Source of the DNA: Sphingomonadaceae bacterium OTU29LAMAA1
GTDB taxonomy: Bacteria > Pseudomonadota > Alphaproteobacteria > Sphingomonadales > Sphingomonadaceae
Direction: 5' to 3'
Assembly: GCA_024072375.1 (NCBI GenBank)
Contig: CP099617.1
Coordinates: 2,646,001 to 2,710,000 of the forward strand
DNA: 64,000 bases
The position numbers and the translations under genes are program-made. The notes beneath the pieces are model-generated. The model was not told where the DNA came from and did not search any database. It saw only the letters and a list, made by a program, of their open reading frames with translations. Below, piece by piece: positions 42,919-55,050 of the stretch (positions are counted from its first letter, which is position 1; the number at the start of each line of letters is the position of its first letter).

Positions 42919-44625
42919 TCACCGCAGCGTCAGGAAGTCGGGGGAGGCGAGCGTCAGCAGGATCGCGATGCCGACCCGGTTGATCGGGCCGTTGGTCGCG
43001 GCCGCCGCGACGCTGTCGACCGCGGCGCGGATTGCGGTCACCGTGGCTGCGCTCAGCTGTCCGGCGGCGAGGACGAGATTGACCTCGTCCACCAGCGCGG
43101 CGCTGTCCGCCGCTTTGGTCAGGATGTCGGTATAATCGGCCTTGGTGTCGCCGGTGCCATTGGCGACGAGGCCCTGCATGTAGTTGACGTAGGCGACCAC
43201 GCTTTGTTCGTTCGTGATCTGGAATTCGGGCGCGACGAGGCCGGCATTGCTGATCCCGCTCGCCGGCGGCGAATAGGCCGGGCGGAAGAAGTTGAAGACG
43301 GTGGCGCTGCGCCCCATCGTCTGGCCGAGCCGGTTCGACTGGCTCGACGTGTCGCCGATACCCCACGCATTGGAAGGCGAGTTGACCTTGAACATCCGGG
43401 CCCATGCGGTCAGCCGCATCACCGGTTCGCGCAGCTTGCCCGCGGTGGTGCTGGTCAGCGCATCGTCGCTGCGTGCATCGGTGTCGAGCAGGATCGCCTT
43501 GATCACCGCCTTCATGTCGCCGCGCACGCCCGCACCGTTGTTGGCGAACACTGCCGACACGCGGCCGACATACGCGGCGCTGGGGTTGCTGGTGACGAGG
43601 CGCTGGATCAGCTGTTTCGAGACGAACGGCGGCAGGTTGGGATGCGCGAAGATCGTGTCGAGCGCGACCTTCACCGCCGCCATGCCGCCGCCGCTGGTCG
43701 ACGTGCCCAAGAAGCTCGCCGCGCCGGTTTCGTTGAGTGCGGCGTTCATGACCAGCGGCTGGCGATAGCGATCGGGCGTGGTGCTGACGGTGCTCGCGAG
43801 ACTGAGGCCGGTGAACACGCGGGCCAGACCCGCGACATCGGCGGGGGTGTAGGTCTCCATCGGCACACCGTTGCTGGTCCTGACGCTGCCGTCCGTATTG
43901 AGCTGGTACAGACCGAGCGTGAACAGCTGCATCAGTTCGCGCGCATAATTCTCGTCCGGCTGTGCACCGGTGGTAGCGTTCGCCTTGCGATTGCCGAGGA
44001 AGGTGAGGAACGATCCCATCGCGGCGCTGGTCGTGATCGCATCCATGATCGTCCGGTAGTTGCCGAACGCATTGTCGAGCAGCACGTCGACATAGGCGGC
44101 GGTTGCGAACTGTTTCCAGTTGAGGTTGACCCCGCCGATGCCGACGACGAGCAGATCGAGCAGCGCCATGCCGACGCGCTGGCGAAGCTGATCCGGCTCG
44201 ATGATCATCTGGCGCCACATCGTGACGTCGAAGCCCGCTTCGGAATTGATGTAGGTCGCGGCGGAATAGCCGTTGGCGACCAGCCAGTCCCAGTGCGACG
44301 TCGCGCGGGGCAGGGCGAACTGATCGTCGATCCAGCCTTCGTAGCGTCGGCTGACGACCGATTCGATCATCGGGCGGGTCGCGCCCATCGTGGATTGCGC
44401 GAGGAAGCGACTCGCCTGCGTCGGCGTGATGACGGCGGGTGCGACGACGACCGGCGGAGAGACGACGGGTGGCGCAGCGGTGGACCCGCCATCGCCACCG
44501 CCGCAGGCGGCGAGGAGCAGTGCGGGTGTGATGACGCCGCCGAACCTCAACGGGTCAACGAAACCGTCGGCACTCCCGTCATGCGCGACGAACGCCCCGG
44601 CGTCCGCCTGTTCACTATCCAGCAC
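42919..44625 (-). CDS. DUF1800 lipoprotein, partner of DUF1501
   Basis: A 568-aa exported protein. It starts at a GTG, and an LLLAACGGG lipobox (Cys at about residue 41) suggests a lipid anchor, followed by a Pro/Val linker. The DUF1800 body has the family motifs RFLAQSTMGATR, LRQRVGMALLDLLVV, DENYARELMQLFTLG and, near the end, NFFRPAYSPP. DUF1800-DUF1501 pairs are widespread but not functionally characterised. Confidence 0.88.
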   Translation of the reverse strand: MLDSEQADAGAFVAHDGSADGFVDPLRFGGVITPALLLAACGGGDGGSTAAPPVVSPPVVVAPAVITPTQASRFLAQSTMGATRPMIESVVSRRYEGWIDDQFALPRATSHWDWLVANGYSAATYINSEAGFDVTMWRQMIIEPDQLRQRVGMALLDLLVVGIGGVNLNWKQFATAAYVDVLLDNAFGNYRTIMDAITTSAAMGSFLTFLGNRKANATTGAQPDENYARELMQLFTLGLYQLNTDGSVRTSNGVPMETYTPADVAGLARVFTGLSLASTVSTTPDRYRQPLVMNAALNETGAASFLGTSTSGGGMAAVKVALDTIFAHPNLPPFVSKQLIQRLVTSNPSAAYVGRVSAVFANNGAGVRGDMKAVIKAILLDTDARSDDALTSTTAGKLREPVMRLTAWARMFKVNSPSNAWGIGDTSSQSNRLGQTMGRSATVFNFFRPAYSPPASGISNAGLVAPEFQITNEQSVVAYVNYMQGLVANGTGDTKADYTDILTKAADSAALVDEVNLVLAAGQLSAATVTAIRAAVDSVAAAATNGPINRVGIAILLTLASPDFLTLR

Positions 44626-44773
44626 TGTTGCAGATCCCCCGACCCGGTCCGCCCGCGATTCTCCCGGAGCGAAGGCAGATCATACCAGCAATGTGGCCCC
44701 GCGACGATTTACGAAAATGCTTAACATGGATCGGTTCAGCGCGAACATTACGGATTTGGTCGTGACCGTAACG

Positions 44774-44806
44774 AAAAAGCCCCGGCGGTGAGGCCGGGGC
44801 TTTTTT
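44774..44806. terminator. Bidirectional intrinsic terminator after coxA
   Basis: A strong GC stem (GCCCCGG/CCGGGGC) flanked by A5 on one side and T6 on the other, ending just past the coxA stop. It stops the coxBA transcript and protects against read-through from the other direction. Confidence 0.9.
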
Positions 44807-44809
44807 GCC

Positions 44810-47636
<2,827 letters not shown>

Positions 47637-47779
47637 GCGTGTCGTCACCCCGTCCAGATTCCCTCGCCCGCCCGGCGAACGGGCCGTTTTAGGCGTAAGA
47701 CTACGCCCCTTTTGCCATGGCCTATACGCGGGGGTGCCCTCCGCCTCAAGCGGTCGCCATATGTTTATGACTCGGCGCT

Positions 47780-47801
47780 GCTTGGCCTCGGCGGGCCAAG
47801 C
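47780..47801. other. Hairpin in the coxB-pyrE intergenic region
   Basis: A perfect 8-bp inverted repeat (GCTTGGCC / GGCCAAGC, 6-nt loop) 45 nt before the pyrE start. A second small hairpin (GGCGTA/TACGCC) lies at 47692-47707, followed by CCCCTTTT. They may be leader elements for pyrE or a terminator for transcripts entering the gap. Confidence 0.45.
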
Positions 47802-47845
47802 ACCTATGAGCGGCCGATACCGACGTATTCCTAGCGAGACCGCCG

Positions 47846-48427
47846 ATGACCGACGACGACGTGCTGGCTGAATTCCGCGCCGCCGATGCGCTGCTGGAGG
47901 GGCATTTCATCCTGTCGTCGGGCCTGCACAGCTCGCGCTACCTGCAATGCGCGCGCGTTCTGATGGACCCGCGCCGCGGCGCCCGCCTGGCCGACGCGCT
48001 GGTCGAGCGCATGCCGGGCGAGATCAAGGCTCGCATCAGCGCGGTGGTTTCACCCGCGATGGGTGGCGTGATCGCCGGGCACGAGATGGCGCGTGCGCTG
48101 GGCGTCGAGGCGATGTTCGTCGAACGTCCCACCGGCACGTTCGAGCTGCGCCGCGGATTTCGGCTCGAGCAAGGGCAGGAGGTGCTGATGATGGAGGACG
48201 TCGTCACCACCGGGCTGTCCAGCCGCGAGGCGATTCTGGCGATCGAGGCCGCGGGCGGGCGCGTGATCGCAGGCGCGTCGCTGGTCGACCGTTCGGGCGG
48301 CACCGTCGATCTGGGCGTACCCTTCTATGCGCTGATCCGGCTGGACGTGCCGACCTACGCTGCCGACGGGCTGCCACCCGAACTGGCGGCAATCCCCGCG
48401 ATCAAGCCGGGCAGCCGCGCGGCGTGA
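47846..48427 (+). CDS. pyrE: Orotate phosphoribosyltransferase
   Basis: A 193-aa enzyme of pyrimidine synthesis, forming OMP from orotate and PRPP. The PRPP-binding motif is [13 protein letters not shown], with the flexible-loop region [14 protein letters not shown] and the dimer motif [15 protein letters not shown]. It overlaps the next gene by 4 nt (GTGA). Confidence 0.95.
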   Translation: MTDDDVLAEFRAADALLEGHFILSSGLHSSRYLQCARVLMDPRRGARLADALVERMPGEIKARISAVVSPAMGGVIAGHEMARALGVEAMFVERPTGTFELRRGFRLEQGQEVLMMEDVVTTGLSSREAILAIEAAGGRVIAGASLVDRSGGTVDLGVPFYALIRLDVPTYAADGLPPELAAIPAIKPGSRAA

Positions 48428-49533
48428 TCCGCTTCCTGCTTGGCGCTCTGGCTGTTCTGGGATCGTCGGCGGAGGCCCGGGTGCTGGACCGCGTCGGACC
48501 GGCGGCGGCGCTCGCCGCATTGGACCGGAGCGGCTTCGCCGGCCGGGTGCTTGTCGCCCGAGGTGACAGGATCGTGATGCGGGCCGAATTCGGCGAGCCA
48601 CGCGGCGTCCCGGACACCCGACCCAACGAGCAGGGCCGCTTTGGTGACAATATGATCTGGCCGTGGGCTTCGGTCACCAAACAGGTGCTGGCGACGCTGG
48701 TGATGCAGGAGGTCGCACGCGGACGGATCGCACTCGACGTGCCCGCCGCGCGCTACGTTCCGGCTCTCGGCCAGGCGCGGTCGCCGACGATCCGGCAATT
48801 GCTGCAACACCAAAGCGGCTTGCGCAATCCGGACGATACCGCTGTCGATACGCTGAGTTTCGCCTGGAAAGGCAAGCCCGGCTTCTATTCGATCGGTCCG
48901 ACCGGCGTGACATGGTGTGTCGCCGCGCGGAGTGTCCCCGGCGGTCGATGGCGTTACAACAACTGCGATTATATCGTCTTGGGAGCGGTGCTCGAGCGGG
49001 TAACGGGGCGGACGATGGCTGCCCTGTTCCGCGAGCGGATCGCCGCGCCGCTGGCGCTCAAGGCCAGCGCGTTCGCTGGCGATCGCAGCGGGCAGAGGAA
49101 CCCGTGGGTGGAAAGCTTCTATGCTGGACCAAGGCGTGACGAATTGTCGATCCTCGCCCGCTTCGGCGCTGCGGGCGGGCTGATGGGCACCGAAGACGAT
49201 CTGCTCGCGTTCGATCGCGGGCTGTTGTCCGGCAAGCTGCTGCCCGCGCCCGCCCGCGCGACGATGTGGGCGGCCGATCCGAAGCTGGGCTACATGGCGT
49301 TGGGGCAATGGGTGTTCGAGGCGCCCTTGCGCGGCTGTGCCAAACCCCTCCGTATCGTGGAGCGCCGTGGCGAAATCGGGCGGTTCGAAGTGCGCAATAT
49401 CCTGCTTCCCGATCGCGATATGGCGATCATCGCTTTCACCAACCTTGCCGGATTCGATTTCGGCGAAATCTGGCAGGGGAAGGGGTTGAGCTACGAACTC
49501 CTGTCCGCCGTCGCCTGTGGAACGCCATCATGA
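48424..49533 (+). CDS. Exported serine hydrolase (beta-lactamase/class C PBP family)
   Basis: A 369-aa enzyme with a signal peptide ([17 protein letters not shown]). The nucleophile is Ser83 in SVTK86, and the second motif is YNN (YxN). The protein resembles esterases and D-aminopeptidases of the class C beta-lactamase fold; the substrate is unknown. It starts at a GTG overlapping the pyrE stop and its stop overlaps the pdxJ start, so it is embedded in the housekeeping operon. Confidence 0.88.
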   Translation: MIRFLLGALAVLGSSAEARVLDRVGPAAALAALDRSGFAGRVLVARGDRIVMRAEFGEPRGVPDTRPNEQGRFGDNMIWPWASVTKQVLATLVMQEVARGRIALDVPAARYVPALGQARSPTIRQLLQHQSGLRNPDDTAVDTLSFAWKGKPGFYSIGPTGVTWCVAARSVPGGRWRYNNCDYIVLGAVLERVTGRTMAALFRERIAAPLALKASAFAGDRSGQRNPWVESFYAGPRRDELSILARFGAAGGLMGTEDDLLAFDRGLLSGKLLPAPARATMWAADPKLGYMALGQWVFEAPLRGCAKPLRIVERRGEIGRFEVRNILLPDRDMAIIAFTNLAGFDFGEIWQGKGLSYELLSAVACGTPS

Positions 49534-50261
49534 CCGAACACCTGCGCTTGGGCGTCAACATCGATCACGTCGCCACCGTGCGGAACGCGCGGGAGGCGGG
49601 CTATCCCGACCCGGTGCGGGCGGCGCTGCTGGCGGTGGACGCGGGGGCGGACGGGATCACGGCGCATCTGCGCGAGGATCGGCGGCATATCACCGACGAC
49701 GATATCGCGCGGCTGTCGGCGGAATTGACGGTGCCGCTGAACCTCGAAATGGCGGCGACCGACGAGATGCTGGCGATCGCGCTGCGGCATCGGCCGCATG
49801 CGGCGTGCATCGTGCCGGAAAAGCGCGAGGAATTGACCACCGAGGGCGGGCTGGACGCGGCGGGCCAGTTCGCGCGGCTGGCGCCGCTCGCGGCGCACTT
49901 GCGCGAGGCCGGCATCCGCGTGTCGCTGTTCATCGAACCCGAGGCGGCGCAGATCGATGCCGCGATCCGGCTGGGCGCGCCGGTGGTGGAGCTTCACACC
50001 GGCCGGTATGCCGAGATCGACGGCGCGGCGCGGACGGCGGAGCTGCGGCGGCTGTCCGATGCGGCGGCGCTGGCGGCGAAGAACGGGATCGAGGTGCATG
50101 CGGGTCATGGGCTGACGTTCGACAACGTCGGGCCGATCGCGGCGATTCCGCAGGTGCGCGAACTGAACATCGGCCATTTTCTGGTGGGTGAGGCGCTGTT
50201 CGTCGGACTGGGCGATGCGGTGCGGCGGATGCGCGAGGAAATGGATGCGGCGCGTGATTAG
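49530..50261 (+). CDS. pdxJ: Pyridoxine 5'-phosphate synthase
   Basis: A 243-aa TIM-barrel enzyme that condenses 1-deoxyxylulose 5-phosphate with 3-amino-2-oxopropyl phosphate to form PNP. Markers are [39 protein letters not shown] and [10 protein letters not shown]. The ATG overlaps the previous stop by 4 nt. Confidence 0.96.
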   Translation: MTEHLRLGVNIDHVATVRNAREAGYPDPVRAALLAVDAGADGITAHLREDRRHITDDDIARLSAELTVPLNLEMAATDEMLAIALRHRPHAACIVPEKREELTTEGGLDAAGQFARLAPLAAHLREAGIRVSLFIEPEAAQIDAAIRLGAPVVELHTGRYAEIDGAARTAELRRLSDAAALAAKNGIEVHAGHGLTFDNVGPIAAIPQVRELNIGHFLVGEALFVGLGDAVRRMREEMDAARD

Positions 50262-50280
50262 GGTTCACGCGAAGACGCTC

Positions 50281-50500
50281 AGCCGCGAAGAAGGAAGGCT
50301 GGTTCGCGCGGAGGCGCGGAGACGCGGAGAAGGAGGTTTGGCTGGCTGCGGGGCTTGGGGCAGATGTCTTCGCTATCCGTCGAGCCGTCACGCTGCGGTA
50401 GCGCCTTCGGCGCGATATCCGGCACGGGCCACGCGTACGGCCCATTCATTCTCCTCTTCTTCTCCGCGTCTCTGCGTCTCCGCGCGAAACAACCTTCTTC
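50281..50500. repeat. Dispersed inverted repeat, copy 2
   Basis: The left arm (from about 50281; GGAAGGCTGGTTCGCGCGGAGGCGCGGAG) and the right arm (to about 50500; TTCTTCTCCGCGTCTCTGCG) match the element at 28571-28722, with a longer centre. It separates pdxJ and acpS, which are otherwise operon neighbours. Confidence 0.75.
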
Positions 50501-50516
50501 TCTCCGGACCAGCTGC

Positions 50517-50927
50517 ATGATCGTCGGCCTCGGTTCGGACCTGTGCAATATCGAGCGCATCCAGCAGTCGCTCGACCGGTTCGGCGAGCGGTTCGAGGCG
50601 CGCGTGTTTACCGATCACGAGCGCGCCAAGGCCGCCCGCCGCCCGTTCACCAAGGCCGGCACCTTGGCCAAGAGGTTCGCCGCCAAGGAGGCGTTTTCGA
50701 AGGCGGTCGGCACCGGCTTCAGGGCTGGCGTGTTCATGAAGGACATCGGCGTGGTCAACGCGCCCTCCGGCGCGCCGACATTGTCGTTGACGGGCGGGGC
50801 CAAGCAACGGCTTGACGCGTTGATCCCCGAAGGCCACGTCGCGGCCGTACATTTGACCCTGACCGACGATCATCCATGGGCGCAAGCCTTTGTGATCATC
50901 GAGGCGATCGCGGATTCCAAGGCATGA
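50517..50927 (+). CDS. acpS: Holo-acyl-carrier-protein synthase
   Basis: A 136-aa phosphopantetheinyl transferase that activates acyl carrier protein. The catalytic Asp8 is in [12 protein letters not shown] and the second metal ligand Glu in AAKEAFSKA, with GTGF after it. The stop overlaps the lepB start by 4 nt. Confidence 0.95.
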   Translation: MIVGLGSDLCNIERIQQSLDRFGERFEARVFTDHERAKAARRPFTKAGTLAKRFAAKEAFSKAVGTGFRAGVFMKDIGVVNAPSGAPTLSLTGGAKQRLDALIPEGHVAAVHLTLTDDHPWAQAFVIIEAIADSKA

Positions 50928-51874
50928 AGGAAGCGGTGTTGGACGGCAATCAGCCCACCGAAACGGCGGCCACGCCCCCGCCGGCGGACGCTGCACCCGG
51001 CAAGAAGACCACGGACTGGTGGGGCGAGATCAAGGGCATCTTCTGGCTGATCCTGATCGTGCTGGGTTTCCACAGCTTCGTCGCCAAGCCGTTCTACATC
51101 CCGTCGGAATCGATGCTGCCCGGACTTCGTATCGGCGATCGGCTGGTGGTGTCGAAATTCAGCTACGGCTGGTCGTTCGTCTCGCCCACGATCCCGAATC
51201 CGGTCGCAATCTTCAAGGGGTTGGTGCTGCGCCAGCCCGAGGAGAGCTGGAGCGTCGGCTTGCCATTCGTCCACGGTCGCCTGTTCGGCAGCCTGCCGGA
51301 ACGCGGCGATGTCGTCATCGTGACCCCGCCGGGTACGCGCAACGACTACATCAAGCGCGTCATCGGCCTGCCCGGCGACACGCTGGCGGTGCGCGGGGGG
51401 ACGGTGATCCTCAACGGCAAGCCGATCGCCCGCGGGACGGTGCATTACGTCGACCTGCCGGTCGATACCAACAGCCCGTGCAGCGACAGCGAATATTATG
51501 GCGCCCGCCGTCCGGCAGCCGGCGGCGGTTACGTCTGCCACCTGCCGATCGTCACCGAAACGCTGCCGAACGGCCGGTATTACGACACGGTCGACATGGA
51601 GCCGGACAGCCCGGGCGACAATTTCGCGACGGTGACGATCCCCGCCAACCACGTCTTCCTGATGGGCGACAATCGCGACCGGTCGGCCGACAGCCGCTTT
51701 CCGTTGTCGCAGCTCGGGCTGGGTGGGCCGGTTCCCTATGAAAATCTGGGCGGCCGGGCGGAATTCCTGACCTTCAGCCTCGACGGCGATGCCAGCTGGA
51801 ATCCGCTGACCTGGTGGGGTTCGCTGCGATCCAACCGTGCAGGCCTGTCGCTGCATCCGGCCGAAGGGAAGTAG
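50924..51874 (+). CDS. lepB: Signal peptidase I
   Basis: A 316-aa serine protease that removes signal peptides at the periplasmic face. One N-terminal membrane helix (about residues 39-52), catalytic Ser63 in IPSESMLPG and Lys144 in [11 protein letters not shown], and the terminal motif [12 protein letters not shown]. It is followed by an AI-2E permease rather than the usual rnc-era. Confidence 0.95.
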   Translation: MKEAVLDGNQPTETAATPPPADAAPGKKTTDWWGEIKGIFWLILIVLGFHSFVAKPFYIPSESMLPGLRIGDRLVVSKFSYGWSFVSPTIPNPVAIFKGLVLRQPEESWSVGLPFVHGRLFGSLPERGDVVIVTPPGTRNDYIKRVIGLPGDTLAVRGGTVILNGKPIARGTVHYVDLPVDTNSPCSDSEYYGARRPAAGGGYVCHLPIVTETLPNGRYYDTVDMEPDSPGDNFATVTIPANHVFLMGDNRDRSADSRFPLSQLGLGGPVPYENLGGRAEFLTFSLDGDASWNPLTWWGSLRSNRAGLSLHPAEGK

Positions 51875-51875
51875 T

Positions 51876-52952
51876 TTGACCGACGCGCCGCTCGCCAAAG
51901 AGCCTAGCCCCAACGAGCTGCGCGATCCCTTCGTCCGGCAGGAGCTGAAGCGGGCGACAGTGTGGCTGGGGCTGGCGGGCGCCATCGCGCTGGCGGTGAT
52001 CCTGGTCCAGCCGCTGCTGATCATCTTCGCCGGGCTGGTGTTCGCCGCGTTGCTCGACGGCGGGGTGCGGCTGCTCGGCAAGGTGCTGCCGATCGGGCGC
52101 GGCTGGCGGTTGCTGATCGTCATGCTGCTGACGATCGCGTTCCTGTTCGGCACCTTCTATCTCACCGGCGTGCAGGTGTCGGCGCAATTCTCGCAGCTGC
52201 GCACGACGCTGGAATCGCAGGCGAACCGCGTCGCCGGCTGGCTGAGTTCGCAGGGGTTGATGCCGGGCGCGTCGGACGTCAGCGGCATCGCGCGGCAGGC
52301 GCTGAGCTCGGTCGGCCGAATCACCTCCTGGGTCGGCACCGCCTTCGGCGCGCTGACGACGATGTTCATGATCATCGTCATCGGGCTGTTCGTCGCGATG
52401 GACCCGCGCACGTACCAGCGCGGGCTGGAATGGATGGTGCCGCGGTCGAACCGCGCGGAGTTCGCAGTGGTGCTGGAGCGGATGGGCAAGACGCTGCGGC
52501 GCCTGCTCGCGGGGCGGCTGCTGGGCATGCTGGCGGAGGGCGTGCTGACGTGGATCGCGCTGTCGATCGGCGGCGTGCCGATGGCGATGATCCTCGGTAT
52601 CCTGACCGGGCTGCTCGCGTTCATCCCCAATATCGGCGCGTTCATCAGCGGCGCGCTGATGGTGGCGGTCGGTTTCTCGGCGGGCACCGATGTCGGTTAC
52701 TGGGCGATCGGCACCTATATCGTCGTGCAGGGTTTCGACGGATATGTGCTGCTGCCGATCGTCGCCAAGAAGACGGTCGACCTGCCGCCGGCGCTTACGC
52801 TGGGCGCCCAGATCATGGCGAGCGCGCTGTTCGGCATCCTCGGGCTGGCGCTGGCGGACCCGATGACCGCGATGGTCAAGACCGCGCTGGAACGCAGTTC
52901 GGAGCGCGAGGGCGAGCGCGACGGATCAGACGAGGGTGTCGAACAGGCGTAG
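51876..52952 (+). CDS. AI-2E/PerM-family permease
   Basis: A 358-aa inner-membrane protein with about seven helices. It starts at a TTG with GAAGGGAAG just upstream. Late GLLAFIPNIGAFISG and the DGYVLLPIVAKKTVDLPP segment are the family signature. It begins 1 nt after the lepB stop, so it is cotranscribed with it. Members move small molecules or ions; the function here is unknown. Its end overlaps the convergent glycosyltransferase by 27 nt. Confidence 0.88.
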   Translation: MTDAPLAKEPSPNELRDPFVRQELKRATVWLGLAGAIALAVILVQPLLIIFAGLVFAALLDGGVRLLGKVLPIGRGWRLLIVMLLTIAFLFGTFYLTGVQVSAQFSQLRTTLESQANRVAGWLSSQGLMPGASDVSGIARQALSSVGRITSWVGTAFGALTTMFMIIVIGLFVAMDPRTYQRGLEWMVPRSNRAEFAVVLERMGKTLRRLLAGRLLGMLAEGVLTWIALSIGGVPMAMILGILTGLLAFIPNIGAFISGALMVAVGFSAGTDVGYWAIGTYIVVQGFDGYVLLPIVAKKTVDLPPALTLGAQIMASALFGILGLALADPMTAMVKTALERSSEREGERDGSDEGVEQA

Positions 52953-53975
52953 GTAGCGCGCGGCGGCGTCCGCGCCGGGTTGCGGCACCGGCGCAGGGCG
53001 GCGCGCGTCGAGCCAATGGCCCAGTGCCGCGGCCAGGGCGGCGTGGTCGCCCAGGGCAACCACGCTGCCGAGCGCAGGCGTCGCAATGATCTCGCGTACC
53101 GCCGGGCTGCAATCGGTTGCGACCACCGGCGTGCCGACGGACAGCGCCTCCCGCAAAACGCCGGGCACGCCCTCGTAATCGCTGGGCAGCGCCAGCACCG
53201 CGGCGCGCGCCATCGCGGGCATCGGATCGCTGACATGGCCCGGCAGGTGGACGCGATGCGCCAACCCCAGGGCGCATGCCCGCCGTTCGAGGGCGGAGCG
53301 CACATCGCCTTCACCGAGGATTACCAGCTGCACGTCGTCGGGCAGCGTGGGCAAGGCGTCGATCAACCGGTCCCAGCGCTTTTGCGCGACCAGCCGGCCG
53401 ACGCCGAGCACGACGCGGCCGGGGGGAAGCCACGGCGAGTCGCCGTCGCCGGACGATGCGACGACCGGATTGGGAATGACGCTGGTCCGGCCGGTCATAC
53501 CGGTCGCGCGTGCCGCCTGCGCCGCGGTCGCGGGGGTCATGGCGACGAGATGGTCGCAGAACCGGTGATGCTGCGCCAGCCAGAGCCGATGGCCGGCCGC
53601 CGCGATCCGGCCGTGATCGCCGCGATCGACGGCGTTGGACATCTTGACGACGATCGGCGGGCAGTCGGAACCCAGCCGCGCCCGTGTCCAGGCGGCGATG
53701 GCGGTGTAGAAATTGCCGGGGCAGAACAGGACGTCCGGGCGCAGCTGCCGGACGATGCCGGGCAGGGCGAATTGGGCGCTGTAGCGGTCGTCGCGCAGGG
53801 GGTGCAGACCGATGCCGTCGGGCAGCTCGTCACGGAGTGGCCCGCGTTCGTCGCCGATCATCAGCGTCACCCGCCGGCCCAGTGCCAGCCATCCGCGCGC
53901 CAGCCGCAATTGCGCCCGCTCGACACCGCCGCCGGACAGGGTGCGGGCGTAGGTCAGGATATGATCGGCCGCCAT
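52926..53975 (-). CDS. GT4-family glycosyltransferase
   Basis: A 349-aa GT-B glycosyltransferase. The N-domain opens with LTYARTLSGGGVERAQLRLA. The C-domain has the group-1 motifs VLGVGRLVAQKRWDRLI, LVILGEGD and the nucleotide-sugar site SDYEGVPGVLREALSVGTPVVAT (ExxxxxxxE). It is probably cytoplasmic, loading sugar onto lipid-linked glycans. It is divergent from the next gene in the glycan block. Confidence 0.86.
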   Translation of the reverse strand: MAADHILTYARTLSGGGVERAQLRLARGWLALGRRVTLMIGDERGPLRDELPDGIGLHPLRDDRYSAQFALPGIVRQLRPDVLFCPGNFYTAIAAWTRARLGSDCPPIVVKMSNAVDRGDHGRIAAAGHRLWLAQHHRFCDHLVAMTPATAAQAARATGMTGRTSVIPNPVVASSGDGDSPWLPPGRVVLGVGRLVAQKRWDRLIDALPTLPDDVQLVILGEGDVRSALERRACALGLAHRVHLPGHVSDPMPAMARAAVLALPSDYEGVPGVLREALSVGTPVVATDCSPAVREIIATPALGSVVALGDHAALAAALGHWLDARRPAPVPQPGADAAARYLRLFDTLV

Positions 53976-54143
53976 CGTCGGGCGTCGTCCTGCCACAGTC
54001 AGCCGCATCGCGCCAACGCAGGCCGTCCGCGGCGCGGATTTCATGTGCAAAGCGTCGCCTGCCCGGCTAAGCGGCGCCACCTTCATCGTGCGGACCATCG
54101 GGTGCAGATCGATCAGAATGCAGGCCATGGCGACGTCGAACTG

Positions 54144-55040
54144 GTGCCGCCTTCCCCCGAGATCGCGGGACTTCAACCGTTGACGACCATCAAGAGCCGC
54201 TGGCCTGCCATTCTGGGCGCGCTGGTGACCGTGGCGATGCTGGCCGGCCTCGGCCACGAGCTGTTCAGTTCCGGGCTGGCCGGGCTGAACCGGGCGACGC
54301 CGCGCAATCCGGTGTTCTACATCGCCTTCGTCGGCCTGTACCTCACGCCGCCGCTGGCCGATTACGTCATCTTTCGCCGGCTGTGGGGCATCCCGCTCGC
54401 CGGGCTGGTGGCGCTGATCAAGAAGCGGATCGCGAACGACGTCGTGATGGGCTATTCGGGCGAAGCGTATTTCTACGCCTGGGCACGGCAACGGACGCGG
54501 CTGGTCGCGGCGCCGTTCGGGGCGGTGAAGGATGTGTCGATCCTGTCGGCGATCGCCGGCAATGCGGTGACGCTGACGATGATCGCGGTCGCGCTGCCGG
54601 CAGGCCGCGACCTGATCCCGCCCGAGATGATGCGCTACGTCTACGGATCGCTGGCGGTGATCTTCGGCACGTCGCTGCCGTTCCTGATCTTTTCGCGCAA
54701 GGTGTTCTCGCTGCCGCGTGCGCAGCTGTGGGCGGTGTTCGGTGTGCATTGCGTGCGGCTGATCCTCGGCACGGGCTTCCTTGCGCTGGCGTGGGCATCG
54801 GCGATGCCGGAGGTCGCGATCGGAACCTGGCTGTTCCTGTCTGCCGGCCGGCTGCTGTTTTCACGCCTGCCGCTGTTGCCGAACAAGGACCTGCTGTTCG
54901 CCAATTTCGCGATCCTGATGATCGGCGAGGATCAGGCGCTGTCCGAATTGATCGCATTTACCGCGGCGGCGGTGTTGCTGGTCCACGCGGTGCTGATCGT
55001 CGGGTTCGGCGTCCATCATCTGGCGACACGGCGGCGATGA
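54144..55040 (+). CDS. Multi-pass membrane protein of the glycan block
   Basis: An approximately 298-aa hydrophobic protein with about seven helices. The start is uncertain: GTG at 54144 or TTG at 54180 (GGGA upstream). Conserved-looking cytoplasmic segments are RLWGIPLAGLVALIKKRIANDVVMGYSGEAYFYAWARQR and RLPLLPNKDLLFANFAILMIGE; no known family is clear. It is placed 10 nt before a GT4 gene, so it may be a polymer or lipid-handling membrane component. Function unknown. Confidence 0.7.
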   Translation: MPPSPEIAGLQPLTTIKSRWPAILGALVTVAMLAGLGHELFSSGLAGLNRATPRNPVFYIAFVGLYLTPPLADYVIFRRLWGIPLAGLVALIKKRIANDVVMGYSGEAYFYAWARQRTRLVAAPFGAVKDVSILSAIAGNAVTLTMIAVALPAGRDLIPPEMMRYVYGSLAVIFGTSLPFLIFSRKVFSLPRAQLWAVFGVHCVRLILGTGFLALAWASAMPEVAIGTWLFLSAGRLLFSRLPLLPNKDLLFANFAILMIGEDQALSELIAFTAAAVLLVHAVLIVGFGVHHLATRRR

Positions 55041-55050
55041 CGGTTCCGGT

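Noticed and set aside
54144..55040. Extension of the membrane protein upstream through the glycosyltransferase gene
   Set aside because: The frame runs open to 52980 but is antisense to a clear GT4 gene with real motifs.
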